This document shows positions 1 through 12,055 of a stretch of 61,932 bases of DNA, piece after piece (position 1 is the first letter of the stretch; each line of letters starts with the position of its first letter). The notes under the pieces are model-generated. The model saw only the letters and a list, made by a program, of their open reading frames with translations. It made no database searches and was not told the origin of the DNA. The stretch is from Burkholderiaceae bacterium (GTDB lineage Bacteria; Pseudomonadota; Gammaproteobacteria; Burkholderiales; Burkholderiaceae_E): NCBI GenBank assembly GCA_021166725.1, contig JAJPES010000035.1, forward strand, positions 1 through 61,932. Direction: 5' to 3'. Made by a program: the position numbers and the translations under genes.

Positions 1-133
<133 letters not shown>

Positions 134-184
134 TGCCCATAGTCCGACAGCCTCCTAAGCGAACGATTGTACAGGGACCTCATC

Positions 185-967
185 ATGCTCGAAGGCAAGC
201 TCGCACTCGTCACCGGATCGACCAGCGGAATCGGACTGGGCATCGCACGCTCGCTGGCGTCGAAGGGAGCGCGCATCGTGCTCAACGGCTTCGGCGATCC
301 GGCGGACATCGAACGGTTGCGCTCCACACTGGCCGCCGACGCCGGCGTCGACGTCGATTACGAAGGAGCCGACCTGTCGAAACCCGAGGAGATCGAGGCG
401 ATGATCTCGCATGTCGATTCGCGTCACGGCGGCGTCGACATCCTCGTGAACAACGCGGGCATCCAGTTCGTCGCGCCGGTCGAGCGCTTTCCGGTGGACC
501 GTTGGGACGCCGTGCTGGCGCTGAACCTTTCGGCCGCCTTCCACACGATGCGCATCGCGCTGCCGGCAATGAAGCAGCGCAACTGGGGACGCATCGTCAA
601 CATCGCCTCGGCGCACGGGCTCGTCGCGTCGGTCGAGAAGGCGGCGTACGTTGCAGCCAAGCACGGCCTGGTCGGGCTGACCAAGGTCGTCGCGCTCGAA
701 ACCGCTGGCACCGGCATCACCTGCAACGCGATCTGCCCCGGCTGGGTCCTCACGCCGCTGGTCGCCAAACAGATCGACGCGCGCGCCGAAGCGAGCGGAC
801 GCCCGGTGGAAGAGGAGAGGCGCAGCCTGCTGCTCGAGAAGCAACCGTCGGGCGAGTTCGTCACGCCCGAGCAGATCGGCGAGTTGACCGCATTCCTCTG
901 CTCGCCGGCCGCCGAACAGGTGCGCGGCGCGGCGTGGTCGATCGACGGGGGCTGGACGGCGCAATAA
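185..967 (+). CDS. hbdH: 3-hydroxybutyrate dehydrogenase (SDR family)
   Basis: A 260-residue short-chain dehydrogenase/reductase, expected to interconvert (R)-3-hydroxybutyrate and acetoacetate with NAD in the cytosol, a step of polyhydroxybutyrate use. The Rossmann glycine motif TGSTSGIG lies at residues 10-17, NNAG near 89-92, and the catalytic Ser142, Tyr155 and Lys159 (YVAAK) are all in place. The C-terminal SIDGGWTAQ is typical of this subfamily. The ATG at 185 is preferred over an in-frame TTG at 167 because it puts the first beta strand at residues 5-9. The gene stands alone, and its last 107 bases overlap the 3' end of the convergent comEC. Family assignment is firm; substrate is inferred from overall similarity. 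Confidence 0.9.
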   Translation: MLEGKLALVTGSTSGIGLGIARSLASKGARIVLNGFGDPADIERLRSTLAADAGVDVDYEGADLSKPEEIEAMISHVDSRHGGVDILVNNAGIQFVAPVERFPVDRWDAVLALNLSAAFHTMRIALPAMKQRNWGRIVNIASAHGLVASVEKAAYVAAKHGLVGLTKVVALETAGTGITCNAICPGWVLTPLVAKQIDARAEASGRPVEEERRSLLLEKQPSGEFVTPEQIGELTAFLCSPAAEQVRGAAWSIDGGWTAQ

Positions 968-3428
968 GTTCGGCATCGGCGACGCGCACGCGCCAGTAGC
1001 GGAGGTCGTCGACGCGAGAGCGCGCGATGCGGGGTGCGCTCGCGGGCGCGTATTCGATCGTGATCGCCCCGTCGCGATCGCTGCGCAGGATCTCGATGCC
1101 GGCACTGCGATAGCGATCGACGACGCGAGCGGCTGGGTGGCGGAAACGGTTGCGATAGCCGTTCTGCACGATCGCGTGGTGCGGCGCGACGGCGGCGAGG
1201 AACTCCGCGCTCGACGACGAATTGCTACCGTGGTGCGGCACCAGCAGCAGGTCGGCGCGCAGGCCTTCGATGCCGAAGCGCTCGACGAGCGCGCGCTCCT
1301 GCCCCGCTTCGAGGTCTCCGGCGAGCAGCACGGTGGCCGACGGCGACGAGATGCGCAGCACGCAACTCGACGCATTGGTCGGCGAACGCACGCCGCGCGG
1401 CTTCTCCGGCCCGGGATGCAGCACGTCGAACTCGACGTCGCCCCAGCGCCATGCCTGTCCGCGGATGCAATCGACGAAGGGCCGGCCGGCCTTGCGCGCC
1501 GCGTGCTCGGCCGGCAGCGTTCCGCCGATCCAGTCGAAGCGCAGCCCGCGCAACAGGCTGGGCAGACCGCCCGAGTGGTCGGAATCGAGGTGCGAGACGA
1601 CGATGGCATCGACTCGATCGATGCCGCGCGCGCGCAGATACGGAATGATCACGCGCGTTCCGGCGTCCGAGTCCCCGCCCCAGGCCGGACCCGCGTCGTA
1701 GAGCAGTCGGCGCCCGGCGGCCTCGACCAGCACGGCACTGCCCTGCCCCACGTCGAGCGCGACGATGCGCAGCGCGCCCGCCGCAGGCGGTTGCGTCGAC
1801 GCGCCGAGCATCGGCAGCAAGCCGGCGAGTGCGAGCTCGCGCGCCGCGATGCGCACCGGCGCGAGCAGCACCGTCACCGCCACGACGCAGGCGACGAGCG
1901 CCGTCGCCGACGGCGAGGCGACGACGGCGATCGCCCACGTCGAGTCGGACAGCAGCGCGATCGCATCAAGCAGCCACGCCGTGGCCATCGCAGCGACGAC
2001 GAGCATCGGATCGCCGACGCCGGGCAGCCACGGCAGCAGCCCCGCACCGGCGATCGCCAGCGGCGTGATCAGCGCCGAGACGAGCGGAATGGCGAATGCG
2101 TTGGCGAGCGGACCAACCAGCGAGACGCTTGCGAAGAACAGCGCCCCCAACGGCACGAGCGCAAGCGAGGCCGCCCATTGCGTGCGAAGCGCCTCCGCGA
2201 GCAGGTCGAGAATGCGACGTCCGCGTCCGAGCGCGTGGCGCGGCTCGCGCGCGCGCCCGCCGGCGGCGCACCAGGCGATCGCCGCCACCGACGCGAACGA
2301 GAGCCAGAAGCCGGCCGCCAGCGGTGCCCACGGATCGAACAAGGTGACGACGCCGGCGGCCAGCGCCAACACGCGCGAGATCGATCGCGTGCGTCCGGTG
2401 AAGAGCGAGACGCCGGCCACCGCCAGCATCCAGCAGGTGCGCTGCGCCGGAATCCCCCAGCCGGCAATGCCGGCATAGGCGAACGCGACGAGCACGCCGA
2501 ACAGCCACGCGAGCCGGCGCGCCGGCCAGCGCAACAGCAGGCCGCTGGCGGCCGCTGCGCGCGTGTGCAACAGGCGGCGCGCGACGGCGACGGCGATTCC
2601 GGCGAGCATCGTGATGTGCAGGCCGGAGATCGACATCAGATGCCCGATGCCGGTGCGGTTGAAGGCGTCCCACCAGCGTGTGCCGATCGCCGCCTGGTCG
2701 CCGACGACGAGTGCAACGAGCACGTCGGCGGCCTCGGGGCGTGCGCCGGCCAGCGCCGCGCGCATCGCGTCGCGCAACTGCAGGCGCGCGCGCTCGAAGC
2801 CGACCGCGACGCTCCAGGCGAGTCCGTCGAGCCGCTCGTTGGGCACTGCGCCCTTGCGCGCGCCGCGCACGCTGCCGTTCGCCGCGATTCCCTCTTCGAG
2901 CGAACGCAGTTCGGCGTCGAAGGCGTTCGGGTTGTGCAGCGCATGCACGCGCTTCAGGCGCACGGTGAAACGCCAGCGCTCGCCGGGCTCGACGCGCATC
3001 GGCCTCGAACGAAGGTCGAAGGAGTGCCAGCCCAGGCGGATGCGCGCGCCGCGCGGGCAGTCGACGGCGTGGTCCAGGCAGTCGTCGATGTCGAAGACGA
3101 AACGCGTGGAACGCGCATCCACCAGCGGCATCGACGCGACCCGCCCGACGACGACGAAATCGCGCCCTTCCTGTGCGGGGTCGATGCGCTTCGACAACGC
3201 AGCATCGGCGGCAATCACCGTTGCGCCGGCGGCAGCCGCGAGCATCGCCACCCAGCGCAGCGCCGGCCGGTCGATCGCCGCGACGAGCGCGACGACCACC
3301 CCCGCGCCGAGCAGCGCCCATGCGAGCGCGCTCGGCGGCAGCGCAGGCAAGCGGTGTACGGCGAGCGCGGCGACGACGACCGCCGCCGGCAGCGGTGCGG
3401 CGGCGAGGAGCGAAAACGGCAGGCGCAT
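861..3428 (-). CDS. comEC: ComEC/Rec2 DNA internalization protein
   Basis: An 855-residue polytopic inner-membrane protein, the channel that takes up single-stranded DNA during natural transformation. It has an N-terminal membrane segment, a DUF4131/OB-like region (about residues 60-200), a competence domain with many membrane helices (about 230-530; the stretch MSISGLHITMLAG is characteristic) and a C-terminal metallo-beta-lactamase-like domain with HLDSDHSGG. Length is normal for full-size betaproteobacterial ComEC. It is the last gene of the minus-strand block lolC-lolD-tatD-comEC, 48 bp after tatD. The final 35 codons run into the convergent hbdH gene; this tail is Arg/Pro/Ser-rich and looks like an added extension. 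No other competence gene is visible in the window. Confidence 0.9.
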   Translation of the reverse strand: MRLPFSLLAAAPLPAAVVVAALAVHRLPALPPSALAWALLGAGVVVALVAAIDRPALRWVAMLAAAAGATVIAADAALSKRIDPAQEGRDFVVVGRVASMPLVDARSTRFVFDIDDCLDHAVDCPRGARIRLGWHSFDLRSRPMRVEPGERWRFTVRLKRVHALHNPNAFDAELRSLEEGIAANGSVRGARKGAVPNERLDGLAWSVAVGFERARLQLRDAMRAALAGARPEAADVLVALVVGDQAAIGTRWWDAFNRTGIGHLMSISGLHITMLAGIAVAVARRLLHTRAAAASGLLLRWPARRLAWLFGVLVAFAYAGIAGWGIPAQRTCWMLAVAGVSLFTGRTRSISRVLALAAGVVTLFDPWAPLAAGFWLSFASVAAIAWCAAGGRAREPRHALGRGRRILDLLAEALRTQWAASLALVPLGALFFASVSLVGPLANAFAIPLVSALITPLAIAGAGLLPWLPGVGDPMLVVAAMATAWLLDAIALLSDSTWAIAVVASPSATALVACVVAVTVLLAPVRIAARELALAGLLPMLGASTQPPAAGALRIVALDVGQGSAVLVEAAGRRLLYDAGPAWGGDSDAGTRVIIPYLRARGIDRVDAIVVSHLDSDHSGGLPSLLRGLRFDWIGGTLPAEHAARKAGRPFVDCIRGQAWRWGDVEFDVLHPGPEKPRGVRSPTNASSCVLRISSPSATVLLAGDLEAGQERALVERFGIEGLRADLLLVPHHGSNSSSSAEFLAAVAPHHAIVQNGYRNRFRHPAARVVDRYRSAGIEILRSDRDGAITIEYAPASAPRIARSRVDDLRYWRVRVADAELIAPSSPRRSTTPRRAPVRRPASRGMRSTRRSARA

Positions 3429-3476
3429 CGTCCGATGCTAGGCGCGCGCTCGCGCGCGCGGCATCGGCTCGATCGC

Positions 3477-4316
3477 CTAGGAAGAGCGTCGCAGTCGGTG
3501 CGCGCGCTGCGCCGCTACGCCGGCGGGCGAGTCCAGTGCACGCGCCAGCCGCGGCAACGCGCGCAACGCGTTTTCAGCGGTCTGCGCGATCGCCTGCTCG
3601 CGCGAAATCGAGCGCAGGCCGGCGAACACATCGGCGATGCGCGCGACCTGCGCCGGTTCGTTGCGCTCGCGCGCGATCCATTCGGGCGCGATGTCCGGCG
3701 CGTCGGTCTCGAGCACGTGCGCGTGCGAGGGCAGTTCGCTCGCCAACCGGCGGATGCGCAGCGCGCGGTCGAAGGTCATCGCGCCGCCGAAGCCGAGCGC
3801 GAAGCCGAGCTCGAGATACTGCGTCGCCTGCTGCACGCTCGCGTTGAACGCATGCGCGATGCCGGTCAACGGTCGCACGCGGCGCAATTGCGCGAGTACG
3901 AGGTCGTGCGCACGCCGCACGTGCAGGAGCACCGGAAGCTCGAACTCGCGCGCGATACGCAACTGCTCGGCAAGAAAATGCTGCTGGCGCTCGCGATCCT
4001 GGCCCTCCATGAAGAAGTCGAGCCCGATCTCGCCGATGGCGACGAAGGCGGCATCGGCCATCGAATCGGCAACGCGCTCGCGCAGCAGTACGAGGTCGTC
4101 GGCACTCGCCCGCTCGACGAACAGCGGGTGGATGCCGAGCGCATACGCCAGGCGCCGATCCACGCCGGCCAGCGCGCGCACCGTATCGTGGTTCGAAGGC
4201 GCGACGGCGGGAACGACGATCGCGTCGACGCCGGCGGCGAAAGCGCGCGCGAGCACGGCTTCGCGGTCAGCGTCGAACTCGGCCGCATCCAGATGGCAGT
4301 GCGTGTCGATCAACAT
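3477..4316 (-). CDS. tatD: TatD family metal-dependent hydrolase (DNase)
   Basis: A 279-residue TIM-barrel hydrolase of the TatD/YcfH/YjjV group, metal-dependent 3'-5' exonucleases acting on DNA. The metal ligands are visible: DTHCHLD at residues 4-10, GEIGLDF near 97-103, HVR near 134 and ETDAPDI near 203. Length is slightly above the usual 255-265 residues because of a basic C-terminal tail. It lies 12 bp after lolD and 48 bp before comEC, all on the minus strand, so the four genes probably share a transcript. The link to lipoprotein release is positional only; a link to DNA processing with ComEC is possible but not shown. Confidence 0.9.
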   Translation of the reverse strand: MLIDTHCHLDAAEFDADREAVLARAFAAGVDAIVVPAVAPSNHDTVRALAGVDRRLAYALGIHPLFVERASADDLVLLRERVADSMADAAFVAIGEIGLDFFMEGQDRERQQHFLAEQLRIAREFELPVLLHVRRAHDLVLAQLRRVRPLTGIAHAFNASVQQATQYLELGFALGFGGAMTFDRALRIRRLASELPSHAHVLETDAPDIAPEWIARERNEPAQVARIADVFAGLRSISREQAIAQTAENALRALPRLARALDSPAGVAAQRAHRLRRSS

Positions 4317-4328
4317 GAGCGCGCTGCT

Positions 4329-5068
<740 letters not shown>

Positions 5069-5072
<4 letters not shown>

Positions 5073-6325
5073 TCGTAGCGCAACGCCTCGGCGGGTCGCA
5101 CGCGCGAAGCTCGCCAGCTCGGATACAGCGTGGAAGCGAAGGCCAGCACGCAGGCGGTCAGGCCGATCGTGGTGACGTCGTGCCAACGCAGGTCGCTGGG
5201 CAGATGGTCGATGAAATAGATTCCCTTGGGCAGCACCTGGAAGCCGAACAGGTTCTCGAGGAAGCCGACGACGCCGCCGATGTTCAGCGCGACGACGACG
5301 CCGACCACGATTCCGATCAGCGTGCCGAGCAGGCCGACCGAGGCGCCCTGCACGACGAAGATGCGCATGATGCTGCGCGGCGTCGCGCCGAGCGTGCGCA
5401 GGATCGCGATGTCCGACTGCTTGTCGGTAACCGTCATCACCAGCATCGATACCAGGTTGAACGCGGCCACCGCCATGATCAGCGTGAGGATGATGAACAT
5501 CATCCGCTTCTCGATCTGCACGGCGGCGAACCAGTTGCGATTCTCCGAGGACCAGTCGCGCACATAGACGTCGGGCCCGAGAGAGGCGGCGAGTTCGGCG
5601 GCGATCTGCGGCGCCTCGAGCATGTCGGTCGTCTTCAGCCGCACGCCGGTGACGCCCTGCACGCGAAAGAGCTTCGCTGCGTCCTCCAGGTTCATCAGCA
5701 GCAGGCTGGTGTCGTATTCGTAGTGCCCTGAAACGAAGACGGCGACGACGGTGAGCTGGCGCAGTCGCGGCACGAGTCCTGCCGGCGTCGCCGTGCCCTG
5801 CGGAGCGATCAGCGTGATCTTCGAGCCGGGCTCGAGCAGCAGCTGGTTCGCCAGTTCGCGGCCGACGGCCACGCCGAAGGAACCCGGCTTCAGGTCGTCG
5901 AGGTTGCCCTGCAGCATGTGCTTCGCGAAGTCGGCGACGCGGGGCTCGATTGCCGGATCGATGCCACGCACGAGCACGCCGCGCACGCTGTCGTCGTGCG
6001 TGAGCATCGCCTGCCCCGAAACGTAGGGGGCGCCGGCAACGACGCGCGGGTTGCGTTCGGCCTTCTCGAGCACCGAGCGCCAGTCGAGCATCGGCGCGCC
6101 GGCCGCGAAGATTTCCACGTGCGCGAGCACCGACAGCATGCGATCGCGCACTTCCTTCTGGAAGCCGTTCATCACCGACAGAACGATGATCAGCGCGGCG
6201 ACACCGAGCGCGATGCCGGCGATCGACAGCATGGAGATGAACGAGATGAAGCCGTTGCGTCGACCCGCCCGGCGGCTTGCCCGGGTGTAACGCAGGCCGA
6301 TGAAGAGTTCGTATGGAAGGGACAT
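5069..6325 (-). CDS. lolC: Lipoprotein-releasing permease LolC/LolE
   Basis: A 418-residue inner-membrane permease with the LolCE layout: one N-terminal transmembrane helix (about residues 25-50), a large periplasmic MacB-PCD-like domain (50-260), and three C-terminal helices (about 270-400) ending in the conserved [16 protein letters not shown]. The start at 6325 ([13 protein letters not shown]) matches the family; an upstream in-frame extension is basic and unlikely. Only one permease gene is present next to lolD, so the complex may be a homodimer LolF-type permease, as in many betaproteobacteria, or a second gene may lie elsewhere. The gene diverges from a recJ-linked hypothetical gene with 88 bp between starts. 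Confidence 0.92.
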
Positions 6326-6401
6326 CGGCGGGTGCGCCGTCGTGAAGCGGCGGGACCGCGATTCGATTCGGCGGAGGCCGCAGTTTGCCACAGAAGTGCC
6401 C

Positions 6402-6407
6402 TAGAAT
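6402..6407 (+). promoter_or_regulatory. Putative -10 element for a leaderless transcript
   Basis: A TAGAAT hexamer ends six bases before the GTG start at 6414, so transcription from it would begin at or next to the start codon. No convincing -35 element is seen at the usual distance. The same hexamer lies upstream of serC (29488), dctP (31825) and nrdJ (39486) in this window. Confidence 0.4.
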
Positions 6408-6413
6408 CCGGCA

Positions 6414-7526
6414 GTGACTCTCACGATCCTGTGCGCCGGCGCGTTGGCGCCTCCCGGTGCGCAGCGAGCCGCGCTCGAAGCCGATCCCGCTGCCGCGGCC
6501 CCGTCTGCGCTGGCCGCCACGCAACTGCGCGACCGCATGCGCGACGCGTCCGCCGCACGCCTTGCTCCACTTCCGCGCGCCTCCACCTTCGTGCAGCGCC
6601 TGCGCCGTGCACGCGTCGTCGCGCGAGAGCGCAACGACGATGCGGCGCCCGCCGAACTGCCCGACGAACGATGGCTGCGCGAGCGTTTCGCGCTCGACGG
6701 CGCGGTTGCCGCGTGCGTGCTTCCCTGCGACGCCGGCAGCGACCGGGCACCGCTCGTCATCCGCCCGGTTCACCTGCATCTGGGCCTCGATCACCTGGTG
6801 CTCGCGCCGCCCGCGCGCGCGACTCCCGATGACGAAGAGGCGCGCACGCTCGCGGCCGCAGCGAACCGCTGGCTCGAAGAGGATGGGCTCGAGCTGGTTG
6901 CGGCGCGCGCCGACGCGTGGCGCATCGACGCGCACGACGATCGGGCGCGTACGACGCTGGCCGACTTCGCCGCGCTGCGCGCGCCGAGCACGCGCGTCGC
7001 AAGCGGGCGCAACGTCTCGGCATGGCTGCCGCAGGGCGAAGCGGCGTCGCGCTGGCGGGCTTTCGAGAATCTCGTGCAGATGGCCTGGTTCGAGCATCCG
7101 CTGAACGAAGACCGCGTTCGCGCCGGCCGGTTGCCGGTCAGCGGCGTGTGGCTCGAAGGCCGTGCAGGCGTTGCACGGGCGCGGCCTTTCGAATCGGTGC
7201 GCACCGACGACCTCGCCGTGGCCGGGCTCGCGCAGCGCGCCGGGTCGCGCGTCGAAGCCTTCGATGCCGGCGCCCTGCCTGCGCAGCACACGCTGGTCGA
7301 TGCAGGCTTCTGGAAGGAGACGCTGGCCGAAGGCGACGCCGAGGGTTGGAACGACGCGTGGCTCGCTTTCGACCGATGGTTCGAACGCGAGGCAACGGAC
7401 GCTTCGCCGATCCGTCTCGTGCTCACCGGCGAGCGCGAATGGGTCGAGCTTGCCTTCGCCAATGCGGATCGCTTCAAGCCATGGCGTTCGGTCACTCGTG
7501 AAACGCTGCTCGAGCGCGCGCGATGA
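6414..7526 (+). CDS. Conserved hypothetical protein, recJ neighbour
   Basis: A 370-residue, soluble, acidic protein that I cannot assign to a family of known function. It starts with a short hydrophobic segment ([13 protein letters not shown]), has no clear signal peptide or membrane helix, and contains Trp-rich stretches in its C-terminal half (for example [13 protein letters not shown] and [14 protein letters not shown]). It lies 16 bp upstream of recJ on the same strand. From memory, betaproteobacteria often carry a gene of this length just before recJ. The GTG start has no Shine-Dalgarno sequence and sits directly behind a -10-like hexamer, so it may be read from a leaderless message. The codon and base use match the neighbours. 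Confidence 0.75.
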   Translation: MTLTILCAGALAPPGAQRAALEADPAAAAPSALAATQLRDRMRDASAARLAPLPRASTFVQRLRRARVVARERNDDAAPAELPDERWLRERFALDGAVAACVLPCDAGSDRAPLVIRPVHLHLGLDHLVLAPPARATPDDEEARTLAAAANRWLEEDGLELVAARADAWRIDAHDDRARTTLADFAALRAPSTRVASGRNVSAWLPQGEAASRWRAFENLVQMAWFEHPLNEDRVRAGRLPVSGVWLEGRAGVARARPFESVRTDDLAVAGLAQRAGSRVEAFDAGALPAQHTLVDAGFWKETLAEGDAEGWNDAWLAFDRWFEREATDASPIRLVLTGEREWVELAFANADRFKPWRSVTRETLLERAR

Positions 7527-7542
7527 AGCTGCGCAGACCGCG

Positions 7543-9294
7543 GTGAACCCGAACCCGACCCCGCGCATCGTCGCGCGCGTCGCATCGACCGAAGCGCAGC
7601 ACAGGCTGATCGACGCGGGCGTCGCACCGGTGCTGGCGCGCCTGTACGCGGGGCGAGGCATCGACGACGCGGGCGCACTGTCGCGCGACCTCGCGCGGCT
7701 GCTGCCGCCGCAACCGATGAAAGGCATCGCCGACGCCGCCCGGTTGCTCGCCGATGCCATCGAATCCGGCGCCCGCCTGTGCGTGATCGCCGACTACGAC
7801 TGCGACGGCGCCACTGCCTGTGCGGTGGCGCTGCGCGGTCTGCGGCTGCTCGGCGCACGCGCCGACCGGATCGACTACCTCGTGCCGAACCGCTTCGAGC
7901 ACGGCTACGGGCTTTCGGTGCCGATCGTCGAACTGGCCGCGGAACACCCGCGGCTCGGTCGTCCCGACTGGCTGATCACGGTCGACAGCGGAATCGCCAG
8001 CGTCGACGGCGTGAACGCTGCGCGCGCGCTGGGCATGCGCGTGATCGTCACCGATCACCACCTTGCCGGCGAGCGTCTGCCCGACGCCGACGCGATCGTG
8101 AACCCGAACCAGCCGGGTTGCCCCTTCGCGAGCCGCCATCTCGCCGGCGTGGGCGTGGCGTTCTACCTGCTGCTGGCGGTGCGTGCCGAACTGCGTGCGC
8201 GCGACCCCGCTTCGGCGGCGGCGCGCGCGCCGCTGCAGTCGCTGCTAGACCTCGTGGCGGTCGGCACGATCGCCGACCTCGTCCCGCTCGACGAGAACAA
8301 CCGGCGCCTGGTCGCCGCCGGCCTGCAGCGGATCCGCGCGGGGCGAGCGCATGCCGGCCTGCGCTCGCTGCTGCACGTGGCCGGCCGTGACGAGCAGCGC
8401 ACGACGAGCGCCGACCTCGGCTTCGCGCTCGGCCCTCGCATCAACGCCGCCGGGCGCCTGGCCGACATCTCGCTCGGCATCGAGTGCCTGCTCAGCGACG
8501 ACGAGTCCCGCGCGCACGAACTCGCGGTGGCGCTCGACGCGATCAATCGGGAGCGGCGCGGCATCGAACGGACGATGCGCGAACAGGCGCTGGCCGCACT
8601 CGATGGTCTAGAGGCATTGCCTGCGTCGCGCGACGCCTTCGTCCTGTACCAGCCTCAATGGCACGAAGGACTCGTCGGTCTCGTCGCCTCGCGCATCAAG
8701 GATCGCGTTCATCGCCCGGTGGTCGCGCTCGCGCCTTCGGCGGGCGACGCTGCCCTGCTGCGCGGCTCGGGACGCTCGATTCCGGGCGTGCACCTGCGCG
8801 ATGCGCTCGACTGGATCGACAAGAAGGCAGCCGGCCTGCTGCTGCGCTTCGGCGGACACGCAATGGCGGCGGGATTGACGATCCGCGCGCAGCACGTCGA
8901 AGACTTCACCGCGCTGTTCGAGCGCGCCGTGCAGGCCTTCGCCGATCCGGCGTGCTTCGCGCGGTCGCTGCTCACCGACGGGCCGCTCGAACCGGCGAGC
9001 ATCGACCTGTCGCTCGTCGCGTGCCTGGACGCCGAGGTGTGGGGCCAGGCCTTTCCGCCGCCGCTCTTTCACGACGAGTTCGTCGTTGCGCGACAGGCGG
9101 TGGTCGGCGAGCGGCACCTGCGCGTCGAGTTGCGCACGCGCTGCGGCCGGCGCCTCGACGCGATCGCATTCGGACGCACCGAGCCGCTCGCCTCGCGTTC
9201 GCAGGTCGCCTATCGGCTGGTGCGCGACGACTACCGCGGCGTCGCCACCGCCCGACTGGTGATCGAGGCGGCCGAGGCGATCGACGACGAATAG
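7543..9294 (+). CDS. recJ: Single-stranded-DNA-specific 5'-3' exonuclease RecJ
   Basis: A 583-residue DHH/DHHA1 exonuclease that degrades single-stranded DNA 5' to 3' in recombination and mismatch repair. The metal motifs are visible: ADYDCDGAT (motif I), [13 protein letters not shown] (the DHH motif) and, in the DHHA1 domain, [10 protein letters not shown]; an OB-like domain follows. Length matches E. coli RecJ (577). The start is taken as GTG 7543, 16 bp after the upstream stop, because no in-frame ATG precedes the conserved N-terminus; the frame stays open further upstream only as out-of-frame reading of the previous gene. The nearby ATG at 7523 is in another frame. Confidence 0.93.
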   Translation: MNPNPTPRIVARVASTEAQHRLIDAGVAPVLARLYAGRGIDDAGALSRDLARLLPPQPMKGIADAARLLADAIESGARLCVIADYDCDGATACAVALRGLRLLGARADRIDYLVPNRFEHGYGLSVPIVELAAEHPRLGRPDWLITVDSGIASVDGVNAARALGMRVIVTDHHLAGERLPDADAIVNPNQPGCPFASRHLAGVGVAFYLLLAVRAELRARDPASAAARAPLQSLLDLVAVGTIADLVPLDENNRRLVAAGLQRIRAGRAHAGLRSLLHVAGRDEQRTTSADLGFALGPRINAAGRLADISLGIECLLSDDESRAHELAVALDAINRERRGIERTMREQALAALDGLEALPASRDAFVLYQPQWHEGLVGLVASRIKDRVHRPVVALAPSAGDAALLRGSGRSIPGVHLRDALDWIDKKAAGLLLRFGGHAMAAGLTIRAQHVEDFTALFERAVQAFADPACFARSLLTDGPLEPASIDLSLVACLDAEVWGQAFPPPLFHDEFVVARQAVVGERHLRVELRTRCGRRLDAIAFGRTEPLASRSQVAYRLVRDDYRGVATARLVIEAAEAIDDE

Positions 9295-9339
9295 CGATCG
9301 ACGCCGAAGCGGCCCGCGCAAACGATCGTTCGCTGCCTC

Positions 9340-9345
9340 TATAAT
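9340..9345 (+). promoter_or_regulatory. Putative -10 promoter element for prfB-lysS
   Basis: A perfect TATAAT hexamer lies 30 bp upstream of the prfB ATG in the 80-bp gap after recJ. The -35 region at the expected spacing is poor, so the call rests on the -10 element and its position. Confidence 0.5.
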
Positions 9346-9374
9346 GCGCGGTTCACTGCAATGCGTCGCACTCC

Positions 9375-10479
9375 ATGGAAGCCGAGCGCCAGAACCAACT
9401 CGAATCTCTGATCGACGACCTGCGCACGCGCGTGGGCGAGTTGCGGAGGTATCTTTGACTACGACGCGAAGAAAACGCGTCTCGAAGTAGTCCAGCGCGA
9501 GCTCGAAGACCCCGGCGTCTGGAACGACGCGGCGCACGCGCAGGCGCTGGGACGCGAGAAGAAGTCGCTGGAAGCGGTCGTCGAGCGGCTTTCGTCGATC
9601 GATGCACGCACCGCCGACGCGGCCGAGTTGTTCGAGATCGCCGCCGGCGAGGACGACGACGACACGCTCGTCGCCGTCGAGTCCGACGTGCGCGGCGTCG
9701 AATCCGAGGTGGAAGACCTCGAATTCCGCCGGATGTTCTCCAACCCGGCCGACCCCAACCCGTGCTTCATGGAGATCCAGGCCGGCGCCGGCGGCACCGA
9801 GGCGCAGGACTGGGCAGCGATGCTGTTGCGCCAATACCTGCGCTACTGCGAACGCAAGGGCTTCCAGACCGAAGTGCTCGAGGAATCGCCCGGCGACGTA
9901 GCCGGCGTCAAGGGCGCGACGATCCGCGTGGACGGCGAATACGCCTACGGGTTCCTGCGCACCGAAACCGGCATCCACCGACTCGTGCGCAAGTCGCCGT
10001 TCGACTCGAGCGGCGGGCGGCACACGTCGTTCGCGTCGGTGTTCGTCTATCCGAAGGTCGACGACTCCATCGCCATCGACATCAACCCGGCCGACCTGCG
10101 CATCGACGTCTATCGTGCATCGGGCGCGGGCGGGCAGCACGTGAACAAGACCGAGTCGGCCGTGCGCATCACGCACAATCCCACCGGCATCGTCGTGCAG
10201 TGCCAGAACGATCGCTCGCAGCATCGGAATCGCGACGAGGCGATGGACATGCTGCGTGCACGACTCTACGAGCTCGAACTGCGCAAGCGGCAGGCCGAGC
10301 AGGACAAGGTCGAGGCCGGCAAGACCGACATCGGCTGGGGTCACCAGATCCGCTCGTACGTGCTCGACAACTCGCGCATCAAGGACCTTCGCACCGGCGT
10401 CGAGATCAGCGACACGCGCTCGGTGCTGGACGGCGATCTCGACGAATTCATCTCGGCGAGCCTCAAACAGGGAGTCTGA
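9375..10479 (+). CDS. prfB: Peptide chain release factor 2, programmed +1 frameshift
   Basis: RF2 recognises UGA and UAA stop codons. The gene is read as 27 codons from ATG 9375, followed by an in-frame UGA (9456-9458), and continues in the +1 frame from 9457 to 10479, giving 367 residues. The frameshift joint is 9375-9455 plus 9457-10479. The second part shows the anticodon-like tripeptide SPF (in VRKSPFDS) for stop-codon recognition and the catalytic GGQ motif ([13 protein letters not shown]). Without the frameshift the product would stop after Leu27. The gene is followed 3 bp later by lysS, the same order as in E. coli (prfB-lysS), and probably shares its transcript. Confidence 0.96.
9445..9459 (+). 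promoter_or_regulatory. RF2 autoregulatory frameshift site
   Basis: An internal Shine-Dalgarno-like GGAGGT is followed after two bases by CTT TGA C, the classical RF2 recoding signal. When RF2 is scarce the ribosome pauses at UGA and slips from CUU to UUU, so RF2 controls its own synthesis. Spacing and slippery sequence match the E. coli site. Confidence 0.95.
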
Positions 10480-10482
10480 CCG

Positions 10483-12030
<1,548 letters not shown>

Positions 12031-12055
12031 CCTTTCGCCGCCGCTTCCCGCCGCC

